DNA of 64,000 nt from Klebsormidium nitens (Eukaryota; Streptophyta; Klebsormidiophyceae; Klebsormidiales; Klebsormidiaceae): assembly GCA_000708835.1 (NCBI GenBank), contig DF237002.1, positions 91,091-155,090 on the forward strand. The letters run 5' to 3'. Within the stretch, counting starts at the first letter, position 1. Every line of letters starts with the position of its first letter. Positions 31,744 through 44,100 of this stretch are shown here, piece after piece. The notes beneath the pieces are model-generated. The model was given only the letters and a program-made list of their open reading frames with translations, made no database searches and was not told the DNA's origin. The translations under genes were made by a program, and so were the position numbers.

Positions 31744-33351
31744 GCTATCGTCAGAAAGTCGTTTAGCTTAGCAGAGGAAGGTGCCCAGTGTTGTTGCCTT
31801 CGGGCTGTCCTTGAGATCACCAACATGCTGCCCGATCCTTCCGACTGGTTCTATTTCAGAAGATGTACCATATCGTTTGATAATTTGTTTTGTGCAATTT
31901 TCATGCGACCATCTTTGCCGGTCCGTCGTGATGTTAAGTCCAAAGATTTGGCAAACTCGCAAAATGAGCAGGAACATGGTTCCATACACGACTTCGCATG
32001 TGTATGGAGAGTGAAAAATTGCGCTGACAATTGTAAGAACACTGGGCTCTCCTACTTCGCACATGCAAACTATGATAGGACTTTGGCGCATACGGGGCGT
32101 GCAAAACCGTCTAGCTGGCCAATCAGCTAGCGGACTCATGAACGGAAGAAGTTCCTTTCTGGCTGAGCCATGCAAGAATCAATGTGCATACAAGCTCCTT
32201 TTGTGAAACATGCTAACTTATAGTGCCGTTCAACAGCTAAGTCGATCGGGCCTGATGCGCGATGCTGCATTGAATGTGTCGCTATCGACCGTACGGATCG
32301 ACCTCGATACTTTGTTACAGAGGTCCAACCTCTCGCGATATCGGGTCTGGGGACTGTAAGTTCCTTGCCTTCAAGCGAGCCCTGATAGCTTGACTGGCAC
32401 GCAGGGCGGACCCGGTTCCAAAAGTGCACACTACGGTGATATCCAAAAACGAATTGACGTCTATAGACCGCGAGTATTTTGCCCCAATTGACAACTGCAA
32501 GTAGCGAGCTGCCTCTCAGTAACTTCTACTCAGGAAGCTGTCTAGTACCCAGTACGTTATGGATCTCAGAATCGCTACATAGATACACGATTGCGCGCGA
32601 TTTTTCGGATCAGTGTGCCAGCGCCGCGATGTCCCGGCAAGCGTGTCACTGATTTGCGAGGCGGGCCTATGGCGTGTGTTGCTCAATCATGCCTACTTTG
32701 GATCTTGACGTCATTGGAGGAAAATCTGCTCTCCCGGACTCCACGTGCTTTGACACGGCGTGCGATGCAAATCGACCCGGCGGACCAAGCCCAATTTCAC
32801 TGCTGTGTGTACCTCAAATGATCACCAGACGGCGCTCTATGGCTCGTAAGTGCTTGCTGTGTGGTTGCCGACGGAGCCGTTCCAGGCGGTCCAGTTATGA
32901 GTTCCAGTCGCCGCAAGCCCGCAAGATAGGCGATAACCCACAGCACCTGAACGATGAAGCGCTTGATTTTGATTACGATCCGCTTTTCGATATCGTACCT
33001 GCTGTTTAGAATGAAGAAATGAAGAACAGATTGCAGACTATCTTTGACACCGTCAACCACCGTTGGGCTTGCGCACTTCCAGATGCAGCGGCTTGAATCA
33101 GTCTTGTGACTCGTTATCTACCCTCTGGATTTGATCTGTCTAACGGGCTGTGCAGAAGACAGCGCAGTGGACAAATTACCGGCTCGTAACCACCGCCTCA
33201 CGGAAAAAGCGCCTTCTCAAGCTGTCAAACGGGAGATCTCCTCCCAAACACAAGGTCAAAACAGAGAACGACGAGATGCTCGAGTTTCGCTTTAGAACGC
33301 ACTGACTCATACAAAAACCTTTCTGTAACTCATGTATGAAATGCAGCCCAC
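31744..33351. other. Intergenic region, nothing recognised
   Basis: This lies between the GH17-X8 stop and the membrane protein gene. Several short frames occur on both strands but none resembles a known family or has a clear splice partner. A weakly coding-like frame at 32674-33009 (+) ends in an acidic NDEALDFDYDPLFDI segment; I cannot support it as a gene. Confidence 0.4.
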
Positions 33352-34859
33352 TCACTCGAATAAACTAAGAAGGCGGCCTAAGAACAAACGCCCACTCCTC
33401 ACCTGGAAGTACGCCGCGCCTCCGACCATGCCTACGAGCATTGCGCCGAAGCGCGCCCCGGGCCCCGCGAGCGCGGCCGCGTACTTTTGCAACAGCCCGA
33501 GGATGAGCAGCACCGCGGTTATGGGCGCCGGCAAGCCCACCCCGTCCGCTAAAACGAAAAAGTCATTCAAGTTGGACCACGGGTTGCCGATGAGCACCGC
33601 GACAATGAACGGAGGCGCACACGCGCAGACAGCCATGCCGGCGACAGTGAGCAGGAAAAAGGCGACCATCTGCCAGCGCGCGGTGCGGGCGAGTCGCCAG
33701 CTCCGAAGGAGGGAAGCGAAGCCCCAACAGTCGGGGTCTAGGATGGTGGCGGGAAGTGCTAGGAGGGTGTTGGAAGCGACGAAGACGCTGAGTAGAGGCG
33801 CGGAGAATGCGAGTGACGTGTAGAGGATTGCGCTCGGGAGGTTGGCGTTCTTTCCTGCGGCGCAGCAAAAGGGAAAAGACTTCAGGCAGCGGGGAAAGGA
33901 AAACCTGACTGTCCCTGGGAGGGCTGTTAGATCACTCCGACAACCCCAACGAAACTCCAAGAGAAGCAAATGGAAAGCAGGAAACAGATACAGGGTGAAA
34001 AGAAGAATCAGGGGTGGTTCTTGCAGTCCAATCTTACAAGGTCTACAAACACCTCAGTGAGACCGAAGGTTCGGATTGTAGATGTGGTCAAAACTTTGAG
34101 GAGCGGAAAGGTGACACAAGCTTTTCTGATTAAGTGGACATGTAAAAACGGCGCGTCATACTTTCGAGTAAGGTCAGGGAGCATAGCGCCTAGTTGGCTT
34201 GGTTGTTTCCCAGGCTAGTTGACGCTCCAAAAGCAAAGAGAAGTCCCTTTGTCAGCTTCGGACACCGCACGGACACTGCGGCCTCTGAGAAGGAGTGGAA
34301 AAATATAAGCAAGCGGCATCGATCTAAGTAGCTGGTCAGCGCAGATCCACCCACCTTTTTCCACACCTGGAGAACCAGAACCCCACAGCGGCAGACGTTC
34401 ACAACCGTATTGGAGCCCCCCGTATAAGCTCAAGCACACAACCGCTGTGGTCAAGACCTTCAGAAACTTGACCAAACGGGAGCGCCTCCTTGTCGGAGCC
34501 ACCTCTTGAGCCTCCAATCTTTTGGTCCGATAGAACGAGACCACTTTACGCGCGGAAATGCCTGCACAAGCCGTCCACACGACGCCCGCTGCCGCCAGCA
34601 TTGTGACCCGAGCAACGGGTTGTCCGACGATTAGAGCTATCCAGAGCACCGTCACAATGGATGTGTCCGGGAAGGCTTTCCTGAGGAAGTTGAACACAGA
34701 AAGAGGGCTTGACAAGGCTACGGTTAGGGACACCAAAGCCAGAACTGTGGGGAGTGCGGCCAGCAGGAGCGAACCGGGTTGCGCTTGGAAGATGCGCCAC
34801 GAAAGGGCGATGACGGTAAAGAAGCCGGGCGGGGCCTCTGACGCGTTTGGCGTCATCAT
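33352..34859 (-). CDS. Multi-pass membrane protein of unknown function, 2 exons, about 335 residues
   Basis: Exon 1 is 34859-34355 and exon 2 is 33854 to the stop at 33352, joined in frame (1008 bases). A donor-like GTGAGG at 33402 means a third exon is possible. About six hydrophobic segments are visible (for example SLLLAALPTVLALVSLTVAL, TVLWIALIVGQPVARVTMLA, VVWTACAGI, SVFVASNTLLALPATIL, WQMVAFFLLTVAGMAVCACA and APITAVLLILGLLQKYAAAL). The layout SWRIFQAQPG near the N-terminus and PDCWGFASLLRSWRLARTARWQ after the fourth segment recalls a plant family of about 330-residue membrane proteins with a SWRKIF start and an EDxxGFxAMxKSxxLIKGK motif. That resemblance is from memory and weak. No catalytic motif is seen, and the membrane location is unknown. 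Confidence 0.65.
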
Positions 34860-37386
34860 GGCGTCAGTAGTGCGTTTCTGTGAGGAGATCGGGGCTGAGA
34901 GCTCTTCAGGAAGGTGGCGCGGTACTCTTTTGGGGCAACTGCACGTGAAGCATTGATTGGATGTGAGTCATAAGAGGTTTTCGCAGCTCACAAGAGGCTA
35001 CGCAGCAACCAGCTGGCCGTCAGAAGTTAGCTACAGCTCATTCTACTGCAGTGAAAAGTCCAGCTAAGAAAGCACAGAGTAGTACTGCCAGATTAGTCCA
35101 CAACAAAGGGACTTGACTCCTTCTGCAATGCCTATCGGTGCCAGTACTGTGAACAGCAGTTCATCATGCAAAGCATGGAGTTCGTCAAGAGGTTCTGCCC
35201 TCAGAAACGATCTATACCTGAACCTACTATTAGTCGGAGGCCTCAGTCACTGCAAAGGACACCTCTTATGCTATCTAGTTCAGCCAAGTGAACATGCATC
35301 AGCTGATGATCAGATGGAGTGTGCGCTGCGTATTCTGACACAGGTCAGACACAACCTTGAATGCAATGCCCTTACCACGTCAAGAAGAGGACTGATTGGT
35401 CTGACGCTTCCTAATTTGCCAGCATTGGCAAAGATGATTGAGCGCCGCAAGAATGTCCTTCCTCTCTTCTTGCAGTCGGGCTGAGTAGGAGCTCCTGGCG
35501 GCAGCTCAGCGAAACTTCGATTAGTTGAGCACGAGTCGAATCAACAAGAACGCCTGGGGTGGAAACTTGATGAAGCTGAGTCGTCCAATGGACGTGTTCT
35601 TAAGGTACCTTGTAGGCTTGTACAGCTCCGACCAGACACCAAACCGATAGCTGAGCGTATGTATGGTACAGGCCGTGACCGCTTTGATCTGCCGTCGGGC
35701 CATTGACCAAGTCTACTCTGCAATCCCCCTGTACTTTAGGATACACAATCTCTTCGCATTTATGGCGCATTCAAGCAGGATTCCTTTTGTGAGCACGCAT
35801 TTGCTGCGACCTCCTGTTCGTACCGGTCGGTATTGCAACGCAATACAGCTCCTTCAGAGAACTCCCCTACGGAGCGCATTTGCCGAGGGTTGAGGAACTC
35901 CCCCAGTATTTATCCGACGGTTCGTAGAACTCGCCTGACCAAGATCGACGGTTGCAGCCAGAAGGGACTATCCAACCCCTATTGGTTGATGAACAGACCA
36001 TCGGACGGCCTAAAAGATACTTAGGCGGCCCAGCGGCCACGACGGCAAGTTTCGAAGTCGACAACGTACCAGTGAGTCCTGACGCGCGTCGCTTCGATGT
36101 CATTCTAGGACTTGACTCTAGCTAGATAATCTGCGGTGGCATGTTTCTCAAGGACCGTCTGTCTCGTCGACGATGCACTGAGCAAGCGGCCGCCACTTGG
36201 CTGTCGAAATTTATACGAAGCCTTTGGCAAAATCGTATTCTCGAATCAAACGATCAAAATCTCATGTCGAGCTTTCACAATTGCCCTAACAGAGCTCCAG
36301 CATTTGCAAGAGCTCCAAGGCCGGTCAGCAACAAGGTAGAGATTTTGCCTGAAGTGCCATGCCACATGCATCCTCAAATGCGAAGCGTTGCATCACATGT
36401 GAACGTTGACATGCATATGTGACCAACAAACCTATCTTCTGGTTGATCGGTTTTTATGTACATGTGGCGTAAAAGACGAATCAACCCGGTATAGGCCGGG
36501 CCCATGTGACTCCTTGTTAATAAAATATAATTCAGCCTACTGTCGACGTGCCAGTAAGCCTAGGCTGCCAACGACCTCATGCATGTGACCGGTAGCTTTC
36601 AGCCGACCAATTTTGCACCATACACGCTTCTCGGGGCAGCTTCACTCACCATACAAGCATTTGCAACCAGGCAGGCCAAACGTTGCCAGGGCTAACCGCA
36701 GTTCGACGCTGTTGTGGTGCACACGTTAGGATTCATCACGCAAGCCCCAGCCACAGCATTGTGGCACGACTGCCGGCAACCGGGACACTTGGAGTGACCT
36801 CAGCCGGATCCAGAGATCTATGGACTTGATGAAACCTGTAGAAATTCACAACATTTAGGACCACTATGGGCCCAGAGAGTGGTACAGAGAGCGCATCAAT
36901 GAGATTGCATGGCTTCGGGACATGAAGCCTTCACCTTTCAGAGCAAAATTTCCCCCAGAAAAAGCAAGCCCTCTGCTGCCATTGACCTAAAATTGCCGAC
37001 TCGAAATGTTCAACGGATGGAGACAAATACATGCAAACCTGTCTCCTAACTACTATGTGGCCAGCGCTCTGGCTTCGTCGCAGAAGCTCTCCCCTCAATG
37101 ACTGACCTCGGGTTTACCATCTTCTGACGAGGGACGATAAAAGCTGCACGGGGACAAAAACCACAGAGTTCACAACAGCGTTTGCGGCGAGCCCATAATC
37201 GCGAGTGCCGCGCATCACATCTTATAGGCTTTCTCAATTTTCAATTGACAAGATACACGAAGGAAGTGCATGCACAACCACAGACATGGATCACCCTCCT
37301 ATTCTTGACAGTCAATCGGAAAAGCGAGCCGCGGGTTATCTCCAAACGGGGGCTTCCGCTGAGCCCTTCACACTCATCGCCCGGCT
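34860..37386. other. Gene-poor region with degraded retroelement traces
   Basis: About 2.5 kb separates the membrane protein gene and the DUF3054 gene. An uninterrupted plus frame at 35113-35484 (123 residues) has no recognised similarity. A retroviral-type aspartic-protease-like trace lies at 35965-36120, listed separately. The rest, 36120-37386, has no feature I can defend. Confidence 0.45.
35965..36120 (+). pseudogene. Possible Ty3/Gypsy-type protease remnant
   Basis: One frame reads PLLVDEQTIGRPKRYLGG and continues to TASFEVDNVPVSPDARRFDVILGLD, followed by a stop. A VILGLD/VILGMDWL segment after a beta-strand-rich stretch is typical of retrotransposon aspartic proteases. The catalytic DTGA/DSGA is not visible upstream and stops break the frame, so this would be a dead fragment. 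No LTRs, reverse transcriptase or integrase were recognised nearby. Confidence 0.35.
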
Positions 37387-39025
37387 TCAAGCGCCACCAT
37401 AAAGCACGGGTTCACCACAGAATCGTACCTCCAGAAACTCGAACGCGCTTCCCGACCGGTTTCCCACGTCTCTCTTTCCCCCCGTCGCAGCCAGGGCGGC
37501 CCTCCAGCCCACCAAGAGAACGAAGGTGCTGGCCAGCGTGACCAGGATGAACGGCGTGGGGGGGACCTGACCTTTCAAAACTCCTCGGATGACGATGCCG
37601 AGCTGCAATGAGGAGGTCATAAGAACAGATTAGATTCACAATGGGCAACGATCGAGGGGCCGGAAGGGAGCCCGTCACTTGCAAATATCGTTCCGTTAAG
37701 ATAAGCAAGGGACGACGGGCAATGCCTTTTCGGATCTTTTGTTGCTCTTGGCAACTCGGCCGAGAGAGCAGATGAGTGTAGTGATCGTCAGGCGAATGGA
37801 CAGGTGTGAAGGACAGCTGCCGCAATAGCTTCGGATGTTGGGTTTGCAAGGAAGACAGTTTGCAACTTGTTCCCCGTGCAGCAAAATTGCGCCGAACATA
37901 AACCCATGCGGTACCTGCTTCATAGCAAACATTTGGGGGCTCCGAACGAACAGAAAAATCCTCAAAAATGGCACGCGAAAGGCCCTTCACCAACGCAAGA
38001 AGCGGCAGAGATGAGCAGCGCAAGCTTTGAGAAGTGGCGAAAATCCGAAGGTGGGGGGATCAAGTCGGGTATTGATCAGATATTGAGCGGAACTTGTGGC
38101 GGCTTACTGGGATGCCCACAGCCCAGGCGATGCCGGTAGTCGTAACTGCCTTCAGGGGGCCGGACAAAGTTGCATCAGCACCGTAGCCGCCCAACAAAGT
38201 CGCTGAGGCGAACCAACCTGCGGGTGCGAGTACAGGACACTTTAATGCTGTATTCAATGCCCCAGGATGTGTCGAAAACTGAAGCGCTACGTGCCAGGTG
38301 ATCAGCACACATGTAGTCCCCAATAGGAGCACTATGTAATGAGTGAATTAGCACATACGTAGTCCGCAAATGCTTCTGGTGCCGACTCTACTATAAGGAG
38401 CTAGTTGCAAGCATGGGTCTGCCAGTATGTCAAGACGGTAACCTCTGGTTGAATGCACCAGCGCACTACATAAGAAGGAATTCGCCCAAGCAGAAGTGCG
38501 GTGAACCAGGCCCCATTCACGGCCTGCTCTTGGCAGAAAAACATCGAAACACTTCCAACGGGGGACGCACTTCTCAAGGGTGAAAAAGGTGCAGAGAGCA
38601 CAGGCAAGGCCATCAATATTCATCCAGGCGTGATCGAATGCGGGCGCGCCAAAAGCTCAGCTCTCTAGATTCTCTAACTGGGGATACCAGATAAGGGCTT
38701 TGAATCTAAAGTCCTTACCGACCAAGAAAGGGGCTGCCGTTGGCACCACCCCAAAGTCCGCTGTTCCTGAGTGGCTGACCTTCCCAGCAAGGGCAAAGAG
38801 GAGCAGGGCCACCGTGTCTCCAGCCACCAGAAGTGCTAGCCGCCTTGCAGAAGGAGAGAACAATTTTATTGGGCTGTGATCAACCAGGCGTTTGATGGTT
38901 GGAGAGAGTAGGATATGTGTCAAAACGTGAGTGCCGGCAGTGGGAGGAGCAAGAGACCGCAATCTCAGCACTACACGAAGGGGCGATTGCGACATAGATG
39001 GGGAAACCTCAAGTAGGATGAGCAT
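37387..39025 (-). CDS. DUF3054 family membrane protein, 3 exons, 210 residues
   Basis: Exons are 39025-38719, 38217-38108 and 37602-37387 (633 bases, frame kept). DUF3054 proteins are small integral membrane proteins found in bacteria and plant plastids; no reaction is established. Signatures are LLVAGDTVALLLFALAGKVSHSG (first helix with the conserved Asp and GxxSH), PTAAPFLVGWFASATLLGGY (second helix), KAVTTTGIAWAVGIPLGIVIRG (third) and PPTPFILVTLASTFVLLVGWR (fourth, ending in the conserved GWR). The first roughly 65 residues are rich in Ser, Arg and Leu with few acidic residues, which would suit a plastid transit peptide. The next Met (MSQSPLRVV) is an alternative start. A Ser/Glu-containing tail follows the last helix. 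Confidence 0.85.
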
Positions 39026-41171
39026 GGCATGTTAGGAAGGCAATCCAGAGTACGCGGTTGGAAAGTTTTATCAGGGGTTTTATGATTGTGGACCCAGGCA
39101 GTCAAGTGAGGCAGCTGTTGGGAAAGCCAGAAGTTTGATGATAGCCGGAGAGTGTTGGTGAGAGGCAAATAAGACAGGAGCGTTCCAAACGCGCTCGAAG
39201 ATCATGAGGGAGGGCCATCAAAGATTGTAGGAACTGATTGCCTCAAGTGTGCATTCTCTTGGTCATGCTAACAGTGAATGCAGGCAGTGTGCGTTTCATC
39301 AAAAAGGGGGATGTATTTTGTGCCATGAATTACAGGAAGCAGGCACCAGAAGGTAGTCAAAGAAAATCTGAAACGTCAGCTAACGGAAGGGCAGTACCAT
39401 AAGAGAGGTGGCTGTTCACAAAACTTCTGTATGGCCACCTGCAAATCAACTTCGTTTGCAGTTCCCAGTTCAAAAACAGAGAATGGGGGGACAGGCGTAA
39501 CCACTGAGTTGAATCAGTCCAGTCCTCTAAGCTTTCAAGAGTCTTAGAGTCTGGTTGCTTCCAAGATGCGAAACTACTCAGGCAGCATGGTCGGACAGGA
39601 AAAAACCGCATGCATTGAGCTGCTGGTTACGCTCAATCTTAGATGCAAAACAAACATGTTGCGCAATGTTGCATTTCTGCTTCTTCTATTGAGAACCTTT
39701 TGGCGCCAGCAATAAACTGTTATTCTTGAAAAGGTTTTTGAACCATCATAACTGCAGAAGCAGAAGCAAATAAGATGTCAGAGAACCAGATAAACAGATA
39801 TCCCTACCCAAGATTCATGTTGTCCTCGCCCCTGTCGATCTTGGCCACCCCTTCCACCACCACATTTTCATCTTCTACGGCGTATGTCTTTAGGTTTGGG
39901 TCCGCCTCTTGCACTTTTACTTTCGGCCTGCGCACATATCTCTTCCCCGGAGCTTCAGAGGTACTCGCTTCCTCACCGCTCGCCGCTGCTCGACACCCCT
40001 TATCTACTCTTTTTAGATGAACTTGCTCTGTCAAGGAGTGTGTTTTAAGGGACGGCCTACCAATGTATGAAGAACATGTTTTGTCAATCGAAGGAAACGA
40101 GTGGAAATCTGCTGTTGCCAACGTGCGGCATTGTGACTGTTTGCAGCTGCTCTGGATAGACACCACCTCAGAGAAGGAGCAAGCCGCACAGCTGGTTGAG
40201 CACGCCATGACAGTGCAGAGAGACAGCGGAAGAGACTAGGAATTCCGAATTGTGCTGGAATTGTTTCCAAGTATTTAAGGCACAAGCAGCAGCTCAGCCT
40301 CAGCCTCAGGCCCAGCCTCCAGGGCTTCCGCAGCTTGTATGCTTGCACGCTTGACAAACGTCGATCGTGACCTGCGGCGCATCTGTCACCGTCGGATGAC
40401 CTATGCGCGCACCTTCTACTGGCTTCCCACAGTTTCAAAGTGCACAGCACCGACGGCAAAGGAATGGTGGTGCAACAACGATTCATCAGATAGCATGGCG
40501 CTTTCACAAAGTAGAATCCATCAAACGAGATCTGATACCCATACCAAAGATTCGTCTGCAAGGCCCAAGCCGCAGGCTTACAAGTCGACCAACTTGCTGG
40601 GTCATGTCAGAAGTGCACGAGGAGGGCTTCGAAACAATCATCAGTGAACTGCACTCCTTATGACGTGGCCGAGATGGTAGAGAGAGCAAACGTGTACTTG
40701 AGAGCGGACATGTATTATAGGGCCCCTGCTTAATCTGGCATCCTTTCACAAGTTGGAGGAGTATCCTACTGGTTCTCGCACCATGAATGTGAGGTACGTG
40801 TCCAATTTTGAACAAAATATGCAGCTGATTGGCATTCTTCTGCCGGATGTGCAAAGACTAGCTGAGCTGCAGGACTGGCCTGGATATTCATGCACGTCAA
40901 TACGTTTGTACGGAATGCACCTCAGGGCACTCTGACCCCCTGAACTTGTATCAAAACTTCAAACAGAAAGCGCCTCGGCGCTAGCGCTGTTCTATCTTGT
41001 TTTAACTCCTATTCAAACGCAAAACAAGGTATCAGGGACAAAAACTACAGCGCAGCCGTTATATGCCAAAATGCCCACAATATCAGGAGTTGACATCATG
41101 CACTGGCTACTAGTGACAATTGAACAGTCTTGGTCCTACTCCACAAAGCTCATCAACTGTGCAATCGGTAG
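39026..41171. other. Region between the DUF3054 and AT-hook genes with possible unassigned exons
   Basis: A minus-strand frame ending at 39804 codes for a basic, non-repetitive peptide (APGKRYVRRPKVKVQEADPN to the stop after GEDNMNLG). It looks like a genuine last exon, with an acceptor-like CAG near 40030. A second possible minus exon at 40330-40400 reads STFVKRASIQAAEALEAGPE. I could not join them in frame or recognise a family. The remainder, 39026-39800 and 40450-41171, shows nothing defensible. Confidence 0.35.
39804..40030 (-). CDS. Putative 3' exon of an unidentified protein
   Basis: The open frame reads VHLKRVDKGCRAAASGEEAS and then a basic KRYVRRPKVKV and acidic VEDENVVVEGVAKIDRGED stretch before a stop. 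Its composition is protein-like and not that of a shadow frame. No domain was recognised and upstream exons were not found. If real, the gene begins between 40030 and 41170 on the minus strand. Confidence 0.35.
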
Positions 41172-44100
41172 CTACGGTTCTTGGCTCCCTGGAGAGACGA
41201 GCCTGGGGGCATGGTGAGCAGCTCCTGTTGGCGTCTCTGGAACGTCAGCGGCCGGTGGGGGTCTCGGGGTTGCAGCTGCAGAAGGATGGTACGTCTGGGT
41301 GGGCATCGATCCAAATGCCGCGTGCACAGCTTCCAGGTGCGTCAGGCCCTTCTTCGTAATCTGCGGATAAGAGAAGCTCAGTATGGTCAGAGCCGACTCA
41401 AGATGCAGATCTTGCCTGGATATTAGCAATGTTGCCGAGCCTGTCAAGCTGTTCAAAGTCGTAAGTACACAGCTTCAGTTCAAGACACCAAACCAAAGGT
41501 GCGTCACGATCAACAGGCAAGTCAGTTTGTTGCACGACGAGCGGGCGGGGCTGTTCGTTACCTTGTAGATAAATGGATCAGGGCGGCCCCCAGTGCCACG
41601 TCTGTTGACTTTCTTGTCGCTGACCAGCCTGCAGTAAGAAAAGGGATAGAGCATCAATCAACCCTGCGCTTGCACCTGGAGATCGTTCTTTTTCGAAGGT
41701 TCATGCCTGCTCATTGCGCTCAGGACGCTAGCACCTGGGCTGAACTCAATCTAAAGATCCCATCAACTTTTTGCGTTGCAAAAGATGAACGTGCTAAGAT
41801 ATCAGATGCAACGTGACTGGATAGACTGATGACTGGTGAGATGGAGTCTCAAACTTACATTCTGAGCGCTTTGCTGGTGTCGGGCGTGTTCCCCATCTCC
41901 TTGCGGATCACGCTCTCAGGCGTCCGCTCCCGGCCGATGTAGTTCAAGATGTAGCGCGCGAACTTCTGGATGCGAGTCTCTTTGCCCCCGGAAGGATGAA
42001 CTCTCTTGTCGCCCAGGCATGCTTCCAGAGTCGCGCTCTGAGATGCGATGGGGCTGCTGTCAGGAGTTGCTGCTGCCTTGCTGGTCTTTGGGGCCACCTT
42101 GAACGCCCCAGCTCGCTTCTTCTCCTCCAGCTTATTGCCCTTCTTCAGCTTCAGTCCCTTCGTACCCTCCTTCTTCTCAGCCTTCTCTTGCACTTTCGCC
42201 TTTCTCTTGCCCGACGTTCCCTTCTCCTTTGGCCCTCCTCCCGTCGGCTTCTTCTTGTGGCTCTTCTTCTTCTCGTCTGCCTTCCCCTTTCCTTTCACAA
42301 GGACCCGCACCGCCTGCTTCTTCTTGGACACCTTCACATTTCCGGCGCTTCGCTTGGCCTTCTTGTCCCTCTTGCCTTCTCGCTTCTCCTTGTTTTTTGT
42401 GCCCTCGCGGGCGTGCTTTGGCGGCCTCCCCCTCTTCTTGACGGCGACCCCTTCCACTTCGAGCTTCGGCTTCTTTGGCTCAGGCGGCACGCGCAGTGCC
42501 AGCTCAGCAGCCCTCTTCACTTTCTGAAGCTCGCTCTTATCGTCGCGCTCCCCTTCCTCAGGGTTCACGGTTTCTTTCTTTGAGACGAACCGACCCTTTG
42601 GTGACCTCAGCAGACCACGTGGGGACTTGACCTGCGTGACGCTGTCTGTGTCCAACTTCCGCTTCTTCTCCGCAGCAGCACAAGGTGTCTCCTGCTCGAG
42701 AGACCTCTGCTTGTTCCCCTCACATGCGTTGAGTGACTGCAGAGGCGACTTGACGGGGCGTGGACTGAAGATCTCTGCTGCCAGGCCTGAGCTCGATTCT
42801 TTGTGAGGACGCTTCTTCAGGGGCAGAGCTTTCCTGCGCGGGCTGGTGGCTTCTTGCTCTCCTCTGGCGACTTTAGGAAAGTCTTCTTGGATGGAATCCA
42901 AGGTCTGGGAGGTAGAAAGCGTCGAGGCCTTGCACGTTTGGAAGGAGACCGGGGTCCTTGGCTTGCGCAGAATCTGCGAAGCGAGACGAATCTTTTCTGA
43001 TGCATACAGCAGAGCATACGAAGGGACCCCATAGATAAACTGATTCGAAAGCAGGCAGGTTGCAGGTCCAAGCAGCAAGTTTGCTTGCTTCAACACGACA
43101 GCCAGATTTCTTCTCTGCACTCTTTCAATCCAAGTTTTACATTCTCTATCAAGAACTCCTGAGAAGCTCATCAATGATCGAGTATTACAACAGGAAATTT
43201 CTACAGAAATATTCATACCGCAACCACGTTGCTCACCTTTCCGGCATCATGATTTGGCTGGTCCGATGGGGATCTGCACTCTGTCGCAACGGATGCAAGC
43301 CAGTCCAGCCGTTCCAGCCCAGGCATCCCGCTGCAGGACGTTGCCAGGCTTCCACGGCTTCGAGCTGGTCTCTCGAAATTAGTGCTCTTCACCCCGCCTG
43401 TCCTGCCACAGTTCGAAGCAACAGCTCGCGCACCCGTTTGCCCTTCTTGTACTCCCTTCTTTTCTTCGTCCAGGGAGTCACTAGCTTCGGCCTCACCCTC
43501 AGCATCTCGACCCAGGGGCCCCATCAGGCGAACACATGCTGGTTCTTCCTCCAGCATCTTGGCACTTTCCCTGAGCTTTCTGAGCACGTGCGGCGGCTTC
43601 TGCCACTGCTTTGCCATCGGGGGGGGCTGCAAAGGACTGCTGACTTCCTCTCCAGGGCAGTCGTCTTCTTCTGGGGCTTCCACACGATTGAGCAGCGTTT
43701 TCGACCTGTGCTTCGCGCTGCACTTAGGGCTGGAATCGGGCTCGTGACGCGGTAGAGAAGGCCCCACAAGCTCGTTCCCATCACCCTGAACTTGTCTCAT
43801 CCGCATTCCCTGCTGTCTCTGGCTATAGGTGTTCAGAGAAGCTGCGTGCTCACTAGAGAAAGGCTTGTGAAAGTCACTGCAAATGTCTTGCAAGCCAGCA
43901 AAAGTTCCTGAAGTCGCACGATCGCTTGTGACTGCTGGCCTGGTTTCCAGATTGTGAATTGCGGGCTTTTCCTGACTGTCCAAACCATTCTCAAAGCTTC
44001 GAGAGAAGCCTATTGGGACATTTTGAACCCTAGAGCTGCCAAGCTTGCTTAGGACGTTGCCTTGTAGGTCACACGAGGAGCTGCCTGGGAGGCGAAGAAT

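Noticed and set aside
36740-36800. Possible gag zinc knuckle (DCRQPGHLE)
   Set aside because: Only part of the CX2CX4HX4C pattern is present, stops follow at once, and its order relative to the protease trace is wrong for a Ty3/Gypsy element.
41996-42583. 195-codon Leu/Ser-rich plus-strand frame that looks like membrane helices
   Set aside because: It is the antisense image of the Lys-rich exon 4 of the AT-hook protein; Lys codons read backwards give Leu and Phe.
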